From the NCBI RefSeq assembly GCF_022354825.1, contig NZ_CP031168.1, positions 2,543,501 through 2,607,500 on the forward strand: 64,000 nt of DNA, in the 5' to 3' direction. The notes beneath the pieces are model-generated. The model was not told the origin of the DNA, made no database searches, and was given only the letters and a program-made list of their open reading frames with translations. This document shows positions 25,289 through 34,919 of this stretch, piece after piece. The position numbers and the translations under genes are program-made. The stretch's first letter is position 1. Every line of letters begins with the position of its first letter. The DNA comes from Paenibacillus sp. H1-7. GTDB lineage: Bacteria > Bacillota > Bacilli > Paenibacillales > NBRC-103111.

Positions 25289-25340
25289 AAGACCTTGCGG
25301 TACATTCTTTTTGATAGAATGTATTGCTAGGTCTTTTTTC
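25289..25340 (+). terminator. Rho-independent terminator of the nir operon
   Basis: Outer arms AAGACCT (25289-25295) and AGGTCTT (25329-25335), inner arms TACATTC and GAATGTA, then a T-run. Confidence 0.85.
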
Positions 25341-25439
25341 TCAATTTCTTTAGAAAAATATAGAAGATATTTGGATGAATTTACAGTACAATGGGAAAAG
25401 TGTGGAATTTATTCCTATTAATTGTGGAGGTAGAAACGA

Positions 25440-28400
25440 GTGGGAGAGCTTCGAAGAGAGATTTCCAAATTGCTGGTAGGTACGATGCTATTGTCTCAGC
25501 TGCTGCTGGCTTTTTGGGGTGTGACGGATTCCGGGGGGAACCGCGCATTCGCGGCGGAAATGCCGGGCAGCTCTGCGGAAGGGCAAGTGACCGGTACGCC
25601 GAAAGAAAGTGCCGCCGATACGGGACTAACTGACATTAGCGGGTCTTATGCGGCAAAAGAAATTGTAGCGCTGTACGAAGCCGGTATTGTATCCGGTTAC
25701 GGGGAAGGACGGTTCGCGCCGGAACAGTCGATGACTCGGGCCGAGCTTGCCAAAATCATCGTACTCTCCTTAGGACTCAAGGAGGAGCCGCAGGGGGCTG
25801 ATCGCTTCCAAGATATCGCCCAGGACAGCTGGTATCGGGGATTTGTCGGAGCACTTGTTACATCTGGAATAACGGACGGCACGTCGGAGAATGCATTTTC
25901 TCCGGCTGAGAAGGTGACGCGGGAGCAATTGGTCGTCTTTTTCCTGCGGGCTATGGGATTGCAGTCTGTGTTGGATAAGGCCTCGAGTTCGAGTAAAGCA
26001 GCTTTCACCGACTGGGAGCAGATCGCTGACTGGGCAAAACCAAGCGTCTGGTTAGCCAATCAAATCGGCTTTGTTCAAGGGATAGATAACGGTAACGGGA
26101 GTTTGCGGTTTGAGCCTTCTGCCGCAGCGCAAAGACAAGCGTTGGCAAGACTCGCTTATGAGTTCCATACGAAACGCCAGCAGTACGTCGATGCTGCACA
26201 AAAGCTCGTTGCAGAACCGGTTAAAGAAGAGCCCAAGAAAGAAGAAACGCCAATCATCTGCTGTGCAGGTGGAGGCGGTGGCGGTGGTGGAGGAGGCTCC
26301 AGCTCTGGAGGAGGAAATTCCGCTGGTTCCCCGCTTAATAAGCCAGGTACGATCAATGGAGATGCTGCTATAACCTCCTCCGGTACCTATGGGCCTTCCG
26401 ATGGACAAGAAGGTGTGAAGGTTTCCGGTACCCTGGTCGTTAACCCTGGGGCTAACGGAGAAGTAACGCTGCAAAACGTAACCGCGGCCAAAATCGAGGT
26501 TCGCTCGGGCTCTGCCAATACGATAAGAGTAAGGAATGTTCGATCCGATGTGCTTTTGGTAAAAGCGAATCAACAAACGAGTGGAGTTCGGATCTTATCT
26601 TTGGACGGCACCTCCATCACAAACACGGAGATAGACTCCCAAGCGGTCGTTGAACAGGAAGCGGGAAGTTTGGGAGCGATCCGAATTACACAGGGAGCGG
26701 CTGATCAGACCGTTACGTTAAGAGGGACATTCAGCGGAGAAGTAAGCGTTGATGCTACGGGCGTACGATTATCGGTTGGTTCAACCTCCAGCGGCAAATC
26801 ATCCAGTATCCAAAGGGTAAGCTTGAAGTCAAACGCAAGCCTTAATGTGGCCGAGAACAATTCCATTCAATCTGTATCCGTATCTCAGAATGGAATACAC
26901 GTAGCGTTAGCAGGAAGAGGTAGCTACGGAATCGTAAATAGCGCTAACGTGCAAGGTGTGACGGCTAACATTCAGACCGATACGATATCCTTATTGAGCC
27001 TGGACAATGCAATTATCAAGCTGGAAGGAAAGCCGGAATCGTTCACCAAGACTGCAGCGGAGTATACCGGTTCCAGTCACATCGAAGCGGATGCCGCTGT
27101 CAGGGAAGCGTTGAAAAAATCAACGGTCGCCAAAATTATTGCGACAATAGATTCCATTGGCGATAGTAAAGAATATTCCTCCGAGCTGGAGCAGCTTATC
27201 CAAAGAATTTACCGGATGATTGCGGCTGCATACGATCTGGGGGCGACAGAGAGCGATATCTCTAATTATCCAAAGCTCAAGGAAAAGGAGCTTGATTCAG
27301 CAAAGGCGGCACTTGAGGAGGCAAAGCAGCTTTTGCAAATCATGTATAAGCCGGGAGATACGGCGGATCATGTGACGCAAAATATTACGCTTCCGACCTC
27401 AGGGGTAGGAAATAGCTCGATTAGCTGGGAATTAAGCGATTCCCAATACTTGACCCTGGCAGGTATCGTAACACGTCCGGCAGCCGGCGAAGCCGATCAT
27501 GTTGTGAAGCTTACGGCAACCCTATCCAGCAAAGGAATGTCCGTTTATAAGCTCTTTAGCATTACGATAAAAGCTTTGCCATCCTTGGGAACCGAGCCTA
27601 CGAATACGCCAACCGTGCTCAGTAGCGTCTACTCGGATGCAGCCTGGATAACGGTAATGACGGAAGCCAACGCCAAAGTGGTTGTAACGGATCAGCAAGG
27701 CGGACTGGCGGGCAAAGGGACTTCCCGTAACGACGGCAGCCTCGTTGTGCCGCTGCGCAAGCAGCTGACAAGTAACGAGCAGCTGTTTATCGTGGCCGAA
27801 GGAAGCGGCAAGCTTCCGAGCGCCGCAGCAACCGTTATGGTCCAGCGAGCGGATACACCGACCGTCATTACGGCCATGCCGGAATTGATTGAAGAGATAT
27901 ACGAGGGTACATCTACTCTGCAAGTATTTACCTTTGAGCCGTCCGTTGTTTGGCTGCAGCTTGCTGACGGCACGGTACTGGATGCCAAGTTTTATGAGAG
28001 GAATCACTATTATTCGGGCAGCTATCCCACCTTCACTAGTAGTCAGAGTAGCGGCAGCGGCGGCGGTGGTGGTGGTTTCGGAGGATACTATGGTGGGGGT
28101 GGTCTACTTGGACCAAACTCTGATTTAATTTCTTTGGATATTCCGTTAACTGTAGGCCAGCAGGTTGAGGTAATCGGCAGAAGCAATGGCAAGAAGCCTA
28201 GCGGCACTGTCTCAAAAACGGTGAAAGCAAGTGAAGGGAAGACATTTGTGCCCAAGGTTCTTGGAAAGATCTATGAAGGAGATTCCTACTTGCAAGTGGA
28301 AGCGGAACGCCGAGCAGATGTGAGTGTAGTTGCCGATAATGTGGAGCAGCTCGATAAAGAAGTCATTTACACAAACGAATCGACAGTTGTCTACCGCATC

Positions 28401-31400
28401 CGCATAGTTGGGCAGAAAGCCGGAGACCAGGTTAGGATTATCGCCAAGTCCCCGGGGAAATCAGCAACAGAGATAACAGAGACGGTTGTAGAAGGCAGTG
28501 AGCCGTCCCCCAAGCCATTTGTTTACAAAGAAATTGTAAAAGATTGGACAACGAGATGGGAGATTACCGGGCTGGCATCCCGTCATGCGATCGTGCATAT
28601 AAAGGATAGCCAAAATAAGCTCATATACACAGAGGAAGCCAAAGACAATGTCTTACAACACGGTTATTGGACATTCGCGTATGAATACAGTTACGATTCA
28701 AAAGCTCCATTAGAAACACTTTATGTAACAACTATTGAGCATGGTAAAAAAGAAAGTGAGCCTATTCCAATAAACGTAAGAAGAAAAAAAGCAGCATTCT
28801 CCAATGAGGACCAAACCGCCTTCCAAACTCAGAAGCCAATGGTACGATCGGGCCGACTTTACCCGTTTGGCGGGACTTTAATCTTCGATTCTTGGCCAGC
28901 CAATAGAAAGCTTACATTTACTACGTCAGCAGGTATAACCATTGCAGAAATCATTTTAAAATCTAATGAGACAAAAGTTGAACTTGACATCCCTTCGTGG
29001 ATTGCTTTGCAGGAAAAAGATCTGATTTATATTACAGCAAAACTAGAGGAACAGTCTGTTAGTGTACCTGTAATTATTCCGGTAGAATCATTATCAAATC
29101 AAACAATTATACATAGTGTAATTGCTCAGTTTGACGGTTATGAGATGACGATCGGCGGAAACTTACTGCCAGGAACGACTGTATTAATAAAAAAAGCCGA
29201 CGACGGAAAGGTCATTTTGGGACCAATCGAGCCTGCTTATGATGGTTTCCGCTTTACAATTTCAGAGGAGGTCATCGGACTTAGTGCAGATGAACGCTTG
29301 GAAGTAACAGCTGTACATTATAATCGTACAGCTACGGTGTATACACGTATTCCGAAAAATGTAGTGAAAACTGCAGTTGTATCACCTCAAGTTCTTTTCT
29401 ATGACAACGGGGCTATCGTTAATTTCAATCCTGGCATAATCCGAGCGGTCATTAAAAATGAACAGGGGCAAATTATTTCAAGGGCCTGGGATGACGCTTA
29501 TTTCATTAACAGTAACCAATTTACTCAGCAAATGACAATGTATGTCCAAGAGTATGGCAAACTGTTTAGTGATCCAATTCCCGTTTCCGTCCAGCATGTT
29601 CAAGGAACAAGCATGGCCCCTGATAATGTGCTCCCACCTAATGAAGAGCACAGTCCATTGATCGGTCAACAAAAAGGATACTATCGGGCAGTCGTTCGAA
29701 ATCAGGAAAAGGAAATTGTCGGTTCAACCCATTCAAAGAATGAAAATGTATTCTACATCGATTCCTATTTCCTCCCTCTACGTGGGGATGAAATCTTGGA
29801 TGTCAGCATCAGCGAGGTAGGTAAGAGTGAGAATGAACCAGTCAAGATTAAGGTAGGAAAGAGTTTGATTAGTGAAGCTCCAACAGTTGAAGGCAGCGTG
29901 TATAGCGAGGGTGAATACGTCTATGTTAAAGCTCGCTACGGTACGGTTATCATAACAGACGATGATGGATATTTAGTTGCTCATGCTCAAAGTCCAGGAA
30001 TTCCAGATGAAATGGCCATCCGAATTAATGGCTCATTAAAGGAAGGGACGAAACTTCACTTCCAGCTCAAGACTGGCGGCATGCTATTAAGTCCTAAAAC
30101 ATCAGAAACCATCCTTTCCTCGCCTTATACTGATAAACCGTCTGTAACTGGTGCCGTTTACGATATTCCGAGTGGCGAAGTGACTGTATCGGCGGAAAAA
30201 GCAGCCACTATATACTTAAAAAAACAAGATGGCACAATTATTGGGAAGGGATCCATTGACTTTGGAGAACCTAAGTCCATTTCGTATAATGGCGAACAAC
30301 TGGTGGCAGGAGAAGAGATCCTTGTAACAGCAAAAGCAAGTGGGAAGAAAGAAAGCTTGCCAACCCCAATGACCGTTCAGGAAGCACTACTTACCAAAAC
30401 TCCTAGTGTAACAGGTACTGTAAATTCGGAATCGTACTCTATTAGCGGTATTACTGAGGCAGGCGCGTTGGTTAAGATCGTAAACTCTATGGGACAGGAA
30501 ATGTATGATCCGAGATATGCAGATTCTCTTGGGCAATTTACTCTGTATGTACGGGGTACTCTACCTACGAATGACAAGATCTATCTTATTGCCAAAGTTC
30601 CGGGTAAAAAAGATAGCATTCCGTACCTTATTCCGGTATTGGAAGCTCCGCTAACGAATATACCTACAATAAATGGAGTAATTTATTCCGAGTCGCGCAC
30701 TATCACCGGCTATGCGGAATCGAATGCGCGGGTCAGATTATTAAACGCTTCCGGACAGGAAATAACCTACAGCCAGGCGCAAAATGACGGACAGTTTACA
30801 TTGTATATTTCTGAAGGCTGGATACCCTTAGATGGGACGTTGAAACTATTAGCAAAGGTTCCAGATAAAAAAGAAAGCTTGCCGTATCCTATTCAAGTTG
30901 TGAAATCTCCAAAAGCAGCTATACCAACCGTGAATGGGGCAGTGTATGAAGATGGTATTAACATCACCTGGACACTGAACCCCTATAATAACCTTAAGTT
31001 TAAAACAATGACAGAAGGTACAATGATTTACCCGGAGTATTATGATGGCTTAAATGGTTATTATTTTGTAATTCACTATGGAGATTTTGCACTGGGAACT
31101 CAAGTAGCGGTAACTTCCAAACCATTAGGATGGTCTGAAAGCGATCCGGCCATTCTTACCGTAAAGCCTGTTTCCGGAAAGACATCGCTACCGACGGTTA
31201 CGGGAAGCGTGTACCAAAGTTTTAGCAGTTTAAATGTTAAAACCGAACCATTTACTATGATTACCATATACACCCCAGCCGGAAAATATTATCAGCTAAT
31301 TTCAGATTATTGGGGGAACGCATACGTGAATCTTTCATACTACCCCAATTTCCCTCTTAACCAAGAAATAAGCATTACTGCAGACGCTATCGGCAAAGCG

Positions 31401-31442
31401 GAGAGCGACCCTGTTCGAATTTATGTAAAGCCCAATCCATAA
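25440..31442 (+). CDS. Giant SLH-domain surface protein with ~14 tandem beta modules
   Basis: A 2000-residue secreted protein starting at GTG 25440 behind GGAGG. A signal peptide ends near AFAAE (about residue 40). Three SLH domains (about 62-104, 122-165, 183-230) would anchor it to cell-wall secondary polymer. A Cys-Cys pair and a Gly-rich tract follow (276-300), then a beta-helix-like stretch (about 310-540), a helical segment, and from about residue 715 roughly 14 modules of 75-110 residues. Each module ends in a G-K-K-(E/D)-S-x-P-type motif and starts with P-x-V-x-G-x-V-Y. A second Gly-rich tract splits one module (868-890). DNA from about 28.5 kb is clearly more AT-rich. It is probably an adhesin or S-layer-associated protein; no catalytic motif is seen. 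Confidence 0.88.
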   Translation: MGELRREISKLLVGTMLLSQLLLAFWGVTDSGGNRAFAAEMPGSSAEGQVTGTPKESAADTGLTDISGSYAAKEIVALYEAGIVSGYGEGRFAPEQSMTRAELAKIIVLSLGLKEEPQGADRFQDIAQDSWYRGFVGALVTSGITDGTSENAFSPAEKVTREQLVVFFLRAMGLQSVLDKASSSSKAAFTDWEQIADWAKPSVWLANQIGFVQGIDNGNGSLRFEPSAAAQRQALARLAYEFHTKRQQYVDAAQKLVAEPVKEEPKKEETPIICCAGGGGGGGGGGSSSGGGNSAGSPLNKPGTINGDAAITSSGTYGPSDGQEGVKVSGTLVVNPGANGEVTLQNVTAAKIEVRSGSANTIRVRNVRSDVLLVKANQQTSGVRILSLDGTSITNTEIDSQAVVEQEAGSLGAIRITQGAADQTVTLRGTFSGEVSVDATGVRLSVGSTSSGKSSSIQRVSLKSNASLNVAENNSIQSVSVSQNGIHVALAGRGSYGIVNSANVQGVTANIQTDTISLLSLDNAIIKLEGKPESFTKTAAEYTGSSHIEADAAVREALKKSTVAKIIATIDSIGDSKEYSSELEQLIQRIYRMIAAAYDLGATESDISNYPKLKEKELDSAKAALEEAKQLLQIMYKPGDTADHVTQNITLPTSGVGNSSISWELSDSQYLTLAGIVTRPAAGEADHVVKLTATLSSKGMSVYKLFSITIKALPSLGTEPTNTPTVLSSVYSDAAWITVMTEANAKVVVTDQQGGLAGKGTSRNDGSLVVPLRKQLTSNEQLFIVAEGSGKLPSAAATVMVQRADTPTVITAMPELIEEIYEGTSTLQVFTFEPSVVWLQLADGTVLDAKFYERNHYYSGSYPTFTSSQSSGSGGGGGGFGGYYGGGGLLGPNSDLISLDIPLTVGQQVEVIGRSNGKKPSGTVSKTVKASEGKTFVPKVLGKIYEGDSYLQVEAERRADVSVVADNVEQLDKEVIYTNESTVVYRIRIVGQKAGDQVRIIAKSPGKSATEITETVVEGSEPSPKPFVYKEIVKDWTTRWEITGLASRHAIVHIKDSQNKLIYTEEAKDNVLQHGYWTFAYEYSYDSKAPLETLYVTTIEHGKKESEPIPINVRRKKAAFSNEDQTAFQTQKPMVRSGRLYPFGGTLIFDSWPANRKLTFTTSAGITIAEIILKSNETKVELDIPSWIALQEKDLIYITAKLEEQSVSVPVIIPVESLSNQTIIHSVIAQFDGYEMTIGGNLLPGTTVLIKKADDGKVILGPIEPAYDGFRFTISEEVIGLSADERLEVTAVHYNRTATVYTRIPKNVVKTAVVSPQVLFYDNGAIVNFNPGIIRAVIKNEQGQIISRAWDDAYFINSNQFTQQMTMYVQEYGKLFSDPIPVSVQHVQGTSMAPDNVLPPNEEHSPLIGQQKGYYRAVVRNQEKEIVGSTHSKNENVFYIDSYFLPLRGDEILDVSISEVGKSENEPVKIKVGKSLISEAPTVEGSVYSEGEYVYVKARYGTVIITDDDGYLVAHAQSPGIPDEMAIRINGSLKEGTKLHFQLKTGGMLLSPKTSETILSSPYTDKPSVTGAVYDIPSGEVTVSAEKAATIYLKKQDGTIIGKGSIDFGEPKSISYNGEQLVAGEEILVTAKASGKKESLPTPMTVQEALLTKTPSVTGTVNSESYSISGITEAGALVKIVNSMGQEMYDPRYADSLGQFTLYVRGTLPTNDKIYLIAKVPGKKDSIPYLIPVLEAPLTNIPTINGVIYSESRTITGYAESNARVRLLNASGQEITYSQAQNDGQFTLYISEGWIPLDGTLKLLAKVPDKKESLPYPIQVVKSPKAAIPTVNGAVYEDGINITWTLNPYNNLKFKTMTEGTMIYPEYYDGLNGYYFVIHYGDFALGTQVAVTSKPLGWSESDPAILTVKPVSGKTSLPTVTGSVYQSFSSLNVKTEPFTMITIYTPAGKYYQLISDYWGNAYVNLSYYPNFPLNQEISITADAIGKAESDPVRIYVKPNP

Positions 31443-31474
31443 TGGATTACAACATGGTCTCCCGGTCACATCCG

Positions 31475-31517
31475 AAAACATCCGGTCTAAGCCCTTTAAG
31501 CTTAACCGGATGTTTTT
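31475..31517. terminator. Bidirectional terminator between SLH protein and ecfAT
   Basis: Arms AAAACATCCGGT (31475-31486) and ACCGGATGTTTTT (31505-31517), with A- and T-runs on the two flanks, serve two convergent transcripts. It overlaps the last codons of the ecfAT gene. Confidence 0.85.
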
Positions 31518-33280
31518 GCTATTTCACGGATCACAATGAACAAAATCAATAGAACAGCTCCTGCACCGACGGCAAGCCAATCGTTGCGGGTGAAAGCAAG
31601 CGATGGACGAGCAGAGGGACCGCTCCGTTTGAATTTATACCCTCTGGCTTCCAGGACTAGTGCCATATCCTCAGCCTGCTTCATCATAGATAATAGAAGC
31701 GGGATCATAAATCCGGGAGTATCTCTCAATCTTATAGAACCGGGCTTCACATTCGACTTGCCCCTCGATTTTACGATAAGCGACATTCGATCCATATCCT
31801 TGCCGATCAGGGGAATGAATCTCAGCAGTAGCGATGCCGAGAACGTAAAGATCGATATGGGAATGCGCAGGAACCGTTCCAGAGGTGATAAGGCTTGCTC
31901 CAGCCCCCGCTGCATCGCCGAAGCATTGGTCGTGACCAGGAAGGCCACACCTGCCACCAGCACGATCAGAAATACAACCAGCTGTTGAAACGTACGAGAT
32001 GCCGATGGGAAAGAGAAGGATACTTCCTTCCAGGACCACCACGAATCGCCGACGGTAATTTGTAACCCGGATATAAGGCTCGAAATAACAATGAAGAGAA
32101 AGAATGCTTTGCTTGCCCGGCTGACGGTACGATAGGAAGCGCTGGAAATCCTTATCATTGCGAAGGCCAGTACGGCCGAAAGAGCAATGCCGATCCATCC
32201 ATTCTGCAGCAGCATGCCCGCCGATACAGCCATATAGAACAACCATTTGGCGATAGGGTGCAGCTGAAGAAGGCCTGCTTTGACCGGCGTTAGGCCAGGT
32301 TCGGCTGTACATGCAGGATCTTCAGGATTAGTCTCTTTAGCAGCAATGTTTTCGGCCATGCATCGGCTCTCTGTCACGCCATCATTGGATTTTACATCCA
32401 ATTCCGATTCATTCGCCCGAACGGGGTTTGGCGAATTCTTCTGCCGCAAGGCCTGAACAATGGCACTTGCCGTTGCCTCTGGTGTCAGGGGAGATCCTGC
32501 AACGACGATCCCGCGCTGCTGCAGCTCCCGGGCAATCACGGCTGATGCCGGCAGCCCGACATGAGCTTCCAGCAGCACGTCCGAATAATCGTGCAGCTCC
32601 TCCGGAGCAAAGACGGCGCGGATGCAGCCGTCCCGCATCACGACTACACGATCAGCTGCCGGAAGAAAGGCGTCGAGATCGTGGCTGGCAATGACGACGC
32701 CTCCTCCTGACTGCTCCCGATGCTCTCTGACGGCACGGAGCAGCGGAGGAATCCCTTGAGGATCGATGCCTGCCGTAGGCTCGTCCAACAGCAGCCAGGC
32801 AGGCCGGGTTGCGAGAGTCGTAGCCAGAGCCGCTTTTCGTTTCCACCCGTCGGAAAGGGTGAACACCGACTCTTGAACGATCGACTCCGGCAGCTCCAAC
32901 TGCCGGACGGTTTCGCGCACTCTGTCTTCGGCCGCTTGCCGCTTCAGCCGGAATGGCCGCAAGGAATAGGCGAATTCCTTGCGGACGCTATCCGCGAACA
33001 GCTGCCGCTCCGGATATTGGAATACGTTGCCGGACTGCAGCAGCAGAGCCTCATTGACCCGATTCCCGTCCCACAGCAGCTTGTCTCCGTATCGGATAGC
33101 ACCCGCATTTATGGGCAGAAGCCCGGAGAGTATGTGCAGCAGCGTGCTCTTGCCGGAGCCGGTCCGACCAACAACCAGCGTAACGCTCCCTTGCTCGAAT
33201 TCGTGACTGATGTCGCGCAGAATGGGTGTACTTCCGTTTTTGCCCGCCATAACGCTGACATGCTCCATGACGATTCTCAC
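31502..33280 (-). CDS. ECF transporter ATPase-transmembrane fusion (EcfA-EcfT)
   Basis: A 592-residue fusion of two energy-coupling-factor components that are normally separate. Residues 1 to about 285 are an EcfA ATPase with Walker A GRTGSGKST, a signature reading LSDGWKRK in place of LSGGQ, and Walker B/D-loop LLLDEPTAGIDP. An acidic, poorly conserved linker (about 285-335) follows. The rest is EcfT, with hydrophobic segments and the two short Ala-Arg-Gly-type coupling motifs, in IVKSRGKSN and VLEARGYKF. The GTG start overlaps the stop of ecfA1 (GTGA). With the second ATPase upstream and divergent bioY it should make a biotin importer, or a general ECF module. The degenerate signature suggests an asymmetric ATPase pair. 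Confidence 0.88.
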   Translation of the reverse strand: MRIVMEHVSVMAGKNGSTPILRDISHEFEQGSVTLVVGRTGSGKSTLLHILSGLLPINAGAIRYGDKLLWDGNRVNEALLLQSGNVFQYPERQLFADSVRKEFAYSLRPFRLKRQAAEDRVRETVRQLELPESIVQESVFTLSDGWKRKAALATTLATRPAWLLLDEPTAGIDPQGIPPLLRAVREHREQSGGGVVIASHDLDAFLPAADRVVVMRDGCIRAVFAPEELHDYSDVLLEAHVGLPASAVIARELQQRGIVVAGSPLTPEATASAIVQALRQKNSPNPVRANESELDVKSNDGVTESRCMAENIAAKETNPEDPACTAEPGLTPVKAGLLQLHPIAKWLFYMAVSAGMLLQNGWIGIALSAVLAFAMIRISSASYRTVSRASKAFFLFIVISSLISGLQITVGDSWWSWKEVSFSFPSASRTFQQLVVFLIVLVAGVAFLVTTNASAMQRGLEQALSPLERFLRIPISIFTFSASLLLRFIPLIGKDMDRMSLIVKSRGKSNVKPGSIRLRDTPGFMIPLLLSMMKQAEDMALVLEARGYKFKRSGPSARPSLAFTRNDWLAVGAGAVLLILFIVIREIAKTSG

Positions 33281-34101
33281 AGCTCGCTCACCGCCTTGCT
33301 CAGCTGCTCGGGAGTAAGCGGAGGAGGGTTCAGTATGTATCCCTGCTCGAACAGCTGCTGTACAACCCGGACGGTATAAGGCGGCGTAAAGCCAAGCTGC
33401 TCGCAGCTGCTCCGTTCACCGGATTGCGGACGCTGGAAGAAAAATTCGCGCGGTGTTCCGTCGAAGACAAGGCGGCCGTCCTCCATGCCGACGACCCGAT
33501 CGGTGTCCGCTAATTCATCGAGAAGCTGTGTAATCCAGATGATCGTTTTGCCTTCCCTGTGCAGCTTTCCTGCAATAGACAGGATCGTTTGCCGCGACAT
33601 CGGATCCAGCATGGAAGTCGCTTCGTCGAAAATATATATGGTCGGCTCCACAACCAGACAGCCTGCGATGGCGAGCAGCTGCTTTTGCCCGCCTGATAAG
33701 GTTGAGGCAGGGGCATGGATGCGGTTGGCAAGCCCTACTTTATCCAGAGCTTCCGCAGCTCTGGCCGGCATTTGCTCCTCGCTTACACCGTAGTTCTCCA
33801 TGACGAAGCACAAGTCCTCATACACCGTTTCCCCAATGATAGAGGTGTCGGGATTTTGAAATACAAGCTGAACCGGGGGCTGACCTTCAGCCGTTAATGA
33901 AACGGTTCCGGATGTAGGGGATTGCAATCCGGCCATGACTTTAGCAAGGGTGCTTTTGCCGCAGCCGTTGGATCCGACCAACGCGATCCACTCGCCTTCA
34001 TGTATTTGAAGGTCAACCGGATGCAGTACGGTTCGGGGCCCATCCGCCGTATCCAATGTCAGGGCCGCCTGATTCAGCTTCAGAATGCCATTTGTACTCA
34101 T
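33277..34101 (-). CDS. ecfA1: ECF transporter ATP-binding protein EcfA1
   Basis: A 274-residue cytoplasmic ATPase that powers vitamin uptake. It carries Walker A GSNGCGKST, Q-loop LVFQNPDTSIIGETVYEDL (EcfA-typical), the canonical signature LSGGQKQ and Walker B IYIFDEATSMLDP, followed by the switch region WITQLLDE, where a glutamine replaces the usual switch histidine. It has the intact signature that its fused partner lacks, so the two would form a heterodimer. It is cotranscribed with ecfAT (4-bp overlap) and divergent from bioY across a 96-bp interval that holds a BirA-like operator. Confidence 0.92.
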   Translation of the reverse strand: MSTNGILKLNQAALTLDTADGPRTVLHPVDLQIHEGEWIALVGSNGCGKSTLAKVMAGLQSPTSGTVSLTAEGQPPVQLVFQNPDTSIIGETVYEDLCFVMENYGVSEEQMPARAAEALDKVGLANRIHAPASTLSGGQKQLLAIAGCLVVEPTIYIFDEATSMLDPMSRQTILSIAGKLHREGKTIIWITQLLDELADTDRVVGMEDGRLVFDGTPREFFFQRPQSGERSSCEQLGFTPPYTVRVVQQLFEQGYILNPPPLTPEQLSKAVSEL

Positions 34102-34145
34102 ACAAATTTCTCTTTTCTAACCGAATGGTTTGTGCTAGAATGCAA

Positions 34146-34179
34146 TTGTCAACTTCGAACAACGATATTAGGTTAACAA
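34146..34179. promoter_or_regulatory. BirA-like operator between ecf genes and bioY
   Basis: Half-sites TTGTCAAC (34146-34153) and GTTAACAA (34172-34179) are inverted and separated by 18 bp. The Gram-positive BirA site has the same half-sites (TTGTTAAC, GTTAACAA) but usually about 15 bp between them, so the spacing is long and one base departs. Position between divergent biotin-uptake genes supports the call. Confidence 0.55.
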
Positions 34180-34197
34180 ATAAAAGGAGCTATGGCA

Positions 34198-34788
34198 ATG
34201 AAAAAAATTTCAGTAAGAGGCATGGCGTTCAGTGCGCTATTCGGAGCGCTGTTTGTCGCATCCAGCTATTTGAACATTCATTTAGGTTTTACTCCGGTTC
34301 CGATCTCATTGCAAAATTTGGCTGTTATGCTAGCCGGAGCTATTTTAGGACCATTGTACGGGTTTTGCAGCATTGCGCTTGTCGTTGTGTTAACCGCACT
34401 CGGTATTCCTCTGCTTCACGGCAGCGGCGGATTAACACTGCTGTTAGGCCCGACCGGAGGTTTTATTTGGATGTATCCATTCGCGGCATTGCTGATCGGT
34501 TGGTTCGTGCAGCGCGTCAAAGGCAGAAGCCTCGTATCCTTAGTACTCGTTTTCATTATCATGGAGGTTTTCGGCTCCTTGCTGCTGTACATAACGGGTG
34601 TTCCTTGGCTGGCACATAAAGCGGGAGTATCTTTGCAGAAAGCGATGGTACTAGGCTGCTATCCATACTTGCCCGGAGATGCGGTGAAAGCGGCGCTTGC
34701 CGCCATTATTCTTATCCCTGTGAGGCAGGTATTCCCGATTTCGAGGATAACAGGGGGCAAGACGGCTAGTCAAACGTTGAACTCTTAA
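34198..34788 (+). CDS. bioY: Biotin transporter BioY (ECF S-component)
   Basis: The substrate-binding membrane subunit for biotin, 196 residues and about six membrane segments. Typical BioY segments are FTPVPISLQNLAVMLAGAILGP, then IPLLHGSGGLTLLLGPTGGFI and PFAALLIGW. AAGGAG is spaced correctly for the ATG at 34198 and not for the one at 34192. It faces the ECF ATPase/EcfT genes and would assemble with them. Confidence 0.95.
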   Translation: MKKISVRGMAFSALFGALFVASSYLNIHLGFTPVPISLQNLAVMLAGAILGPLYGFCSIALVVVLTALGIPLLHGSGGLTLLLGPTGGFIWMYPFAALLIGWFVQRVKGRSLVSLVLVFIIMEVFGSLLLYITGVPWLAHKAGVSLQKAMVLGCYPYLPGDAVKAALAAIILIPVRQVFPISRITGGKTASQTLNS

Positions 34789-34797
34789 TAAGCATGC

Positions 34798-34838
34798 AAA
34801 AAGGAGCTGTACATTCCAATATGTGCAGCTCCCTTTTT
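34798..34838 (+). terminator. Rho-independent terminator after bioY
   Basis: Arms AAGGAGCTG and CAGCTCCCTT flank a loop around TACATTCCAATATG, followed by TTT. Confidence 0.85.
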
Positions 34839-34919
34839 CGTCCAATGGATACTTCGAAGTAAACAGACAAAAAAGAGCTCTTCTGAGAGGCTCCGTATGA
34901 GCAAAGGTCGATTCATTCG

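Noticed and set aside
26156..26356. Proline-rich minus-strand frame
   Set aside because: It is the reverse complement of the Gly-rich tract of the SLH protein.
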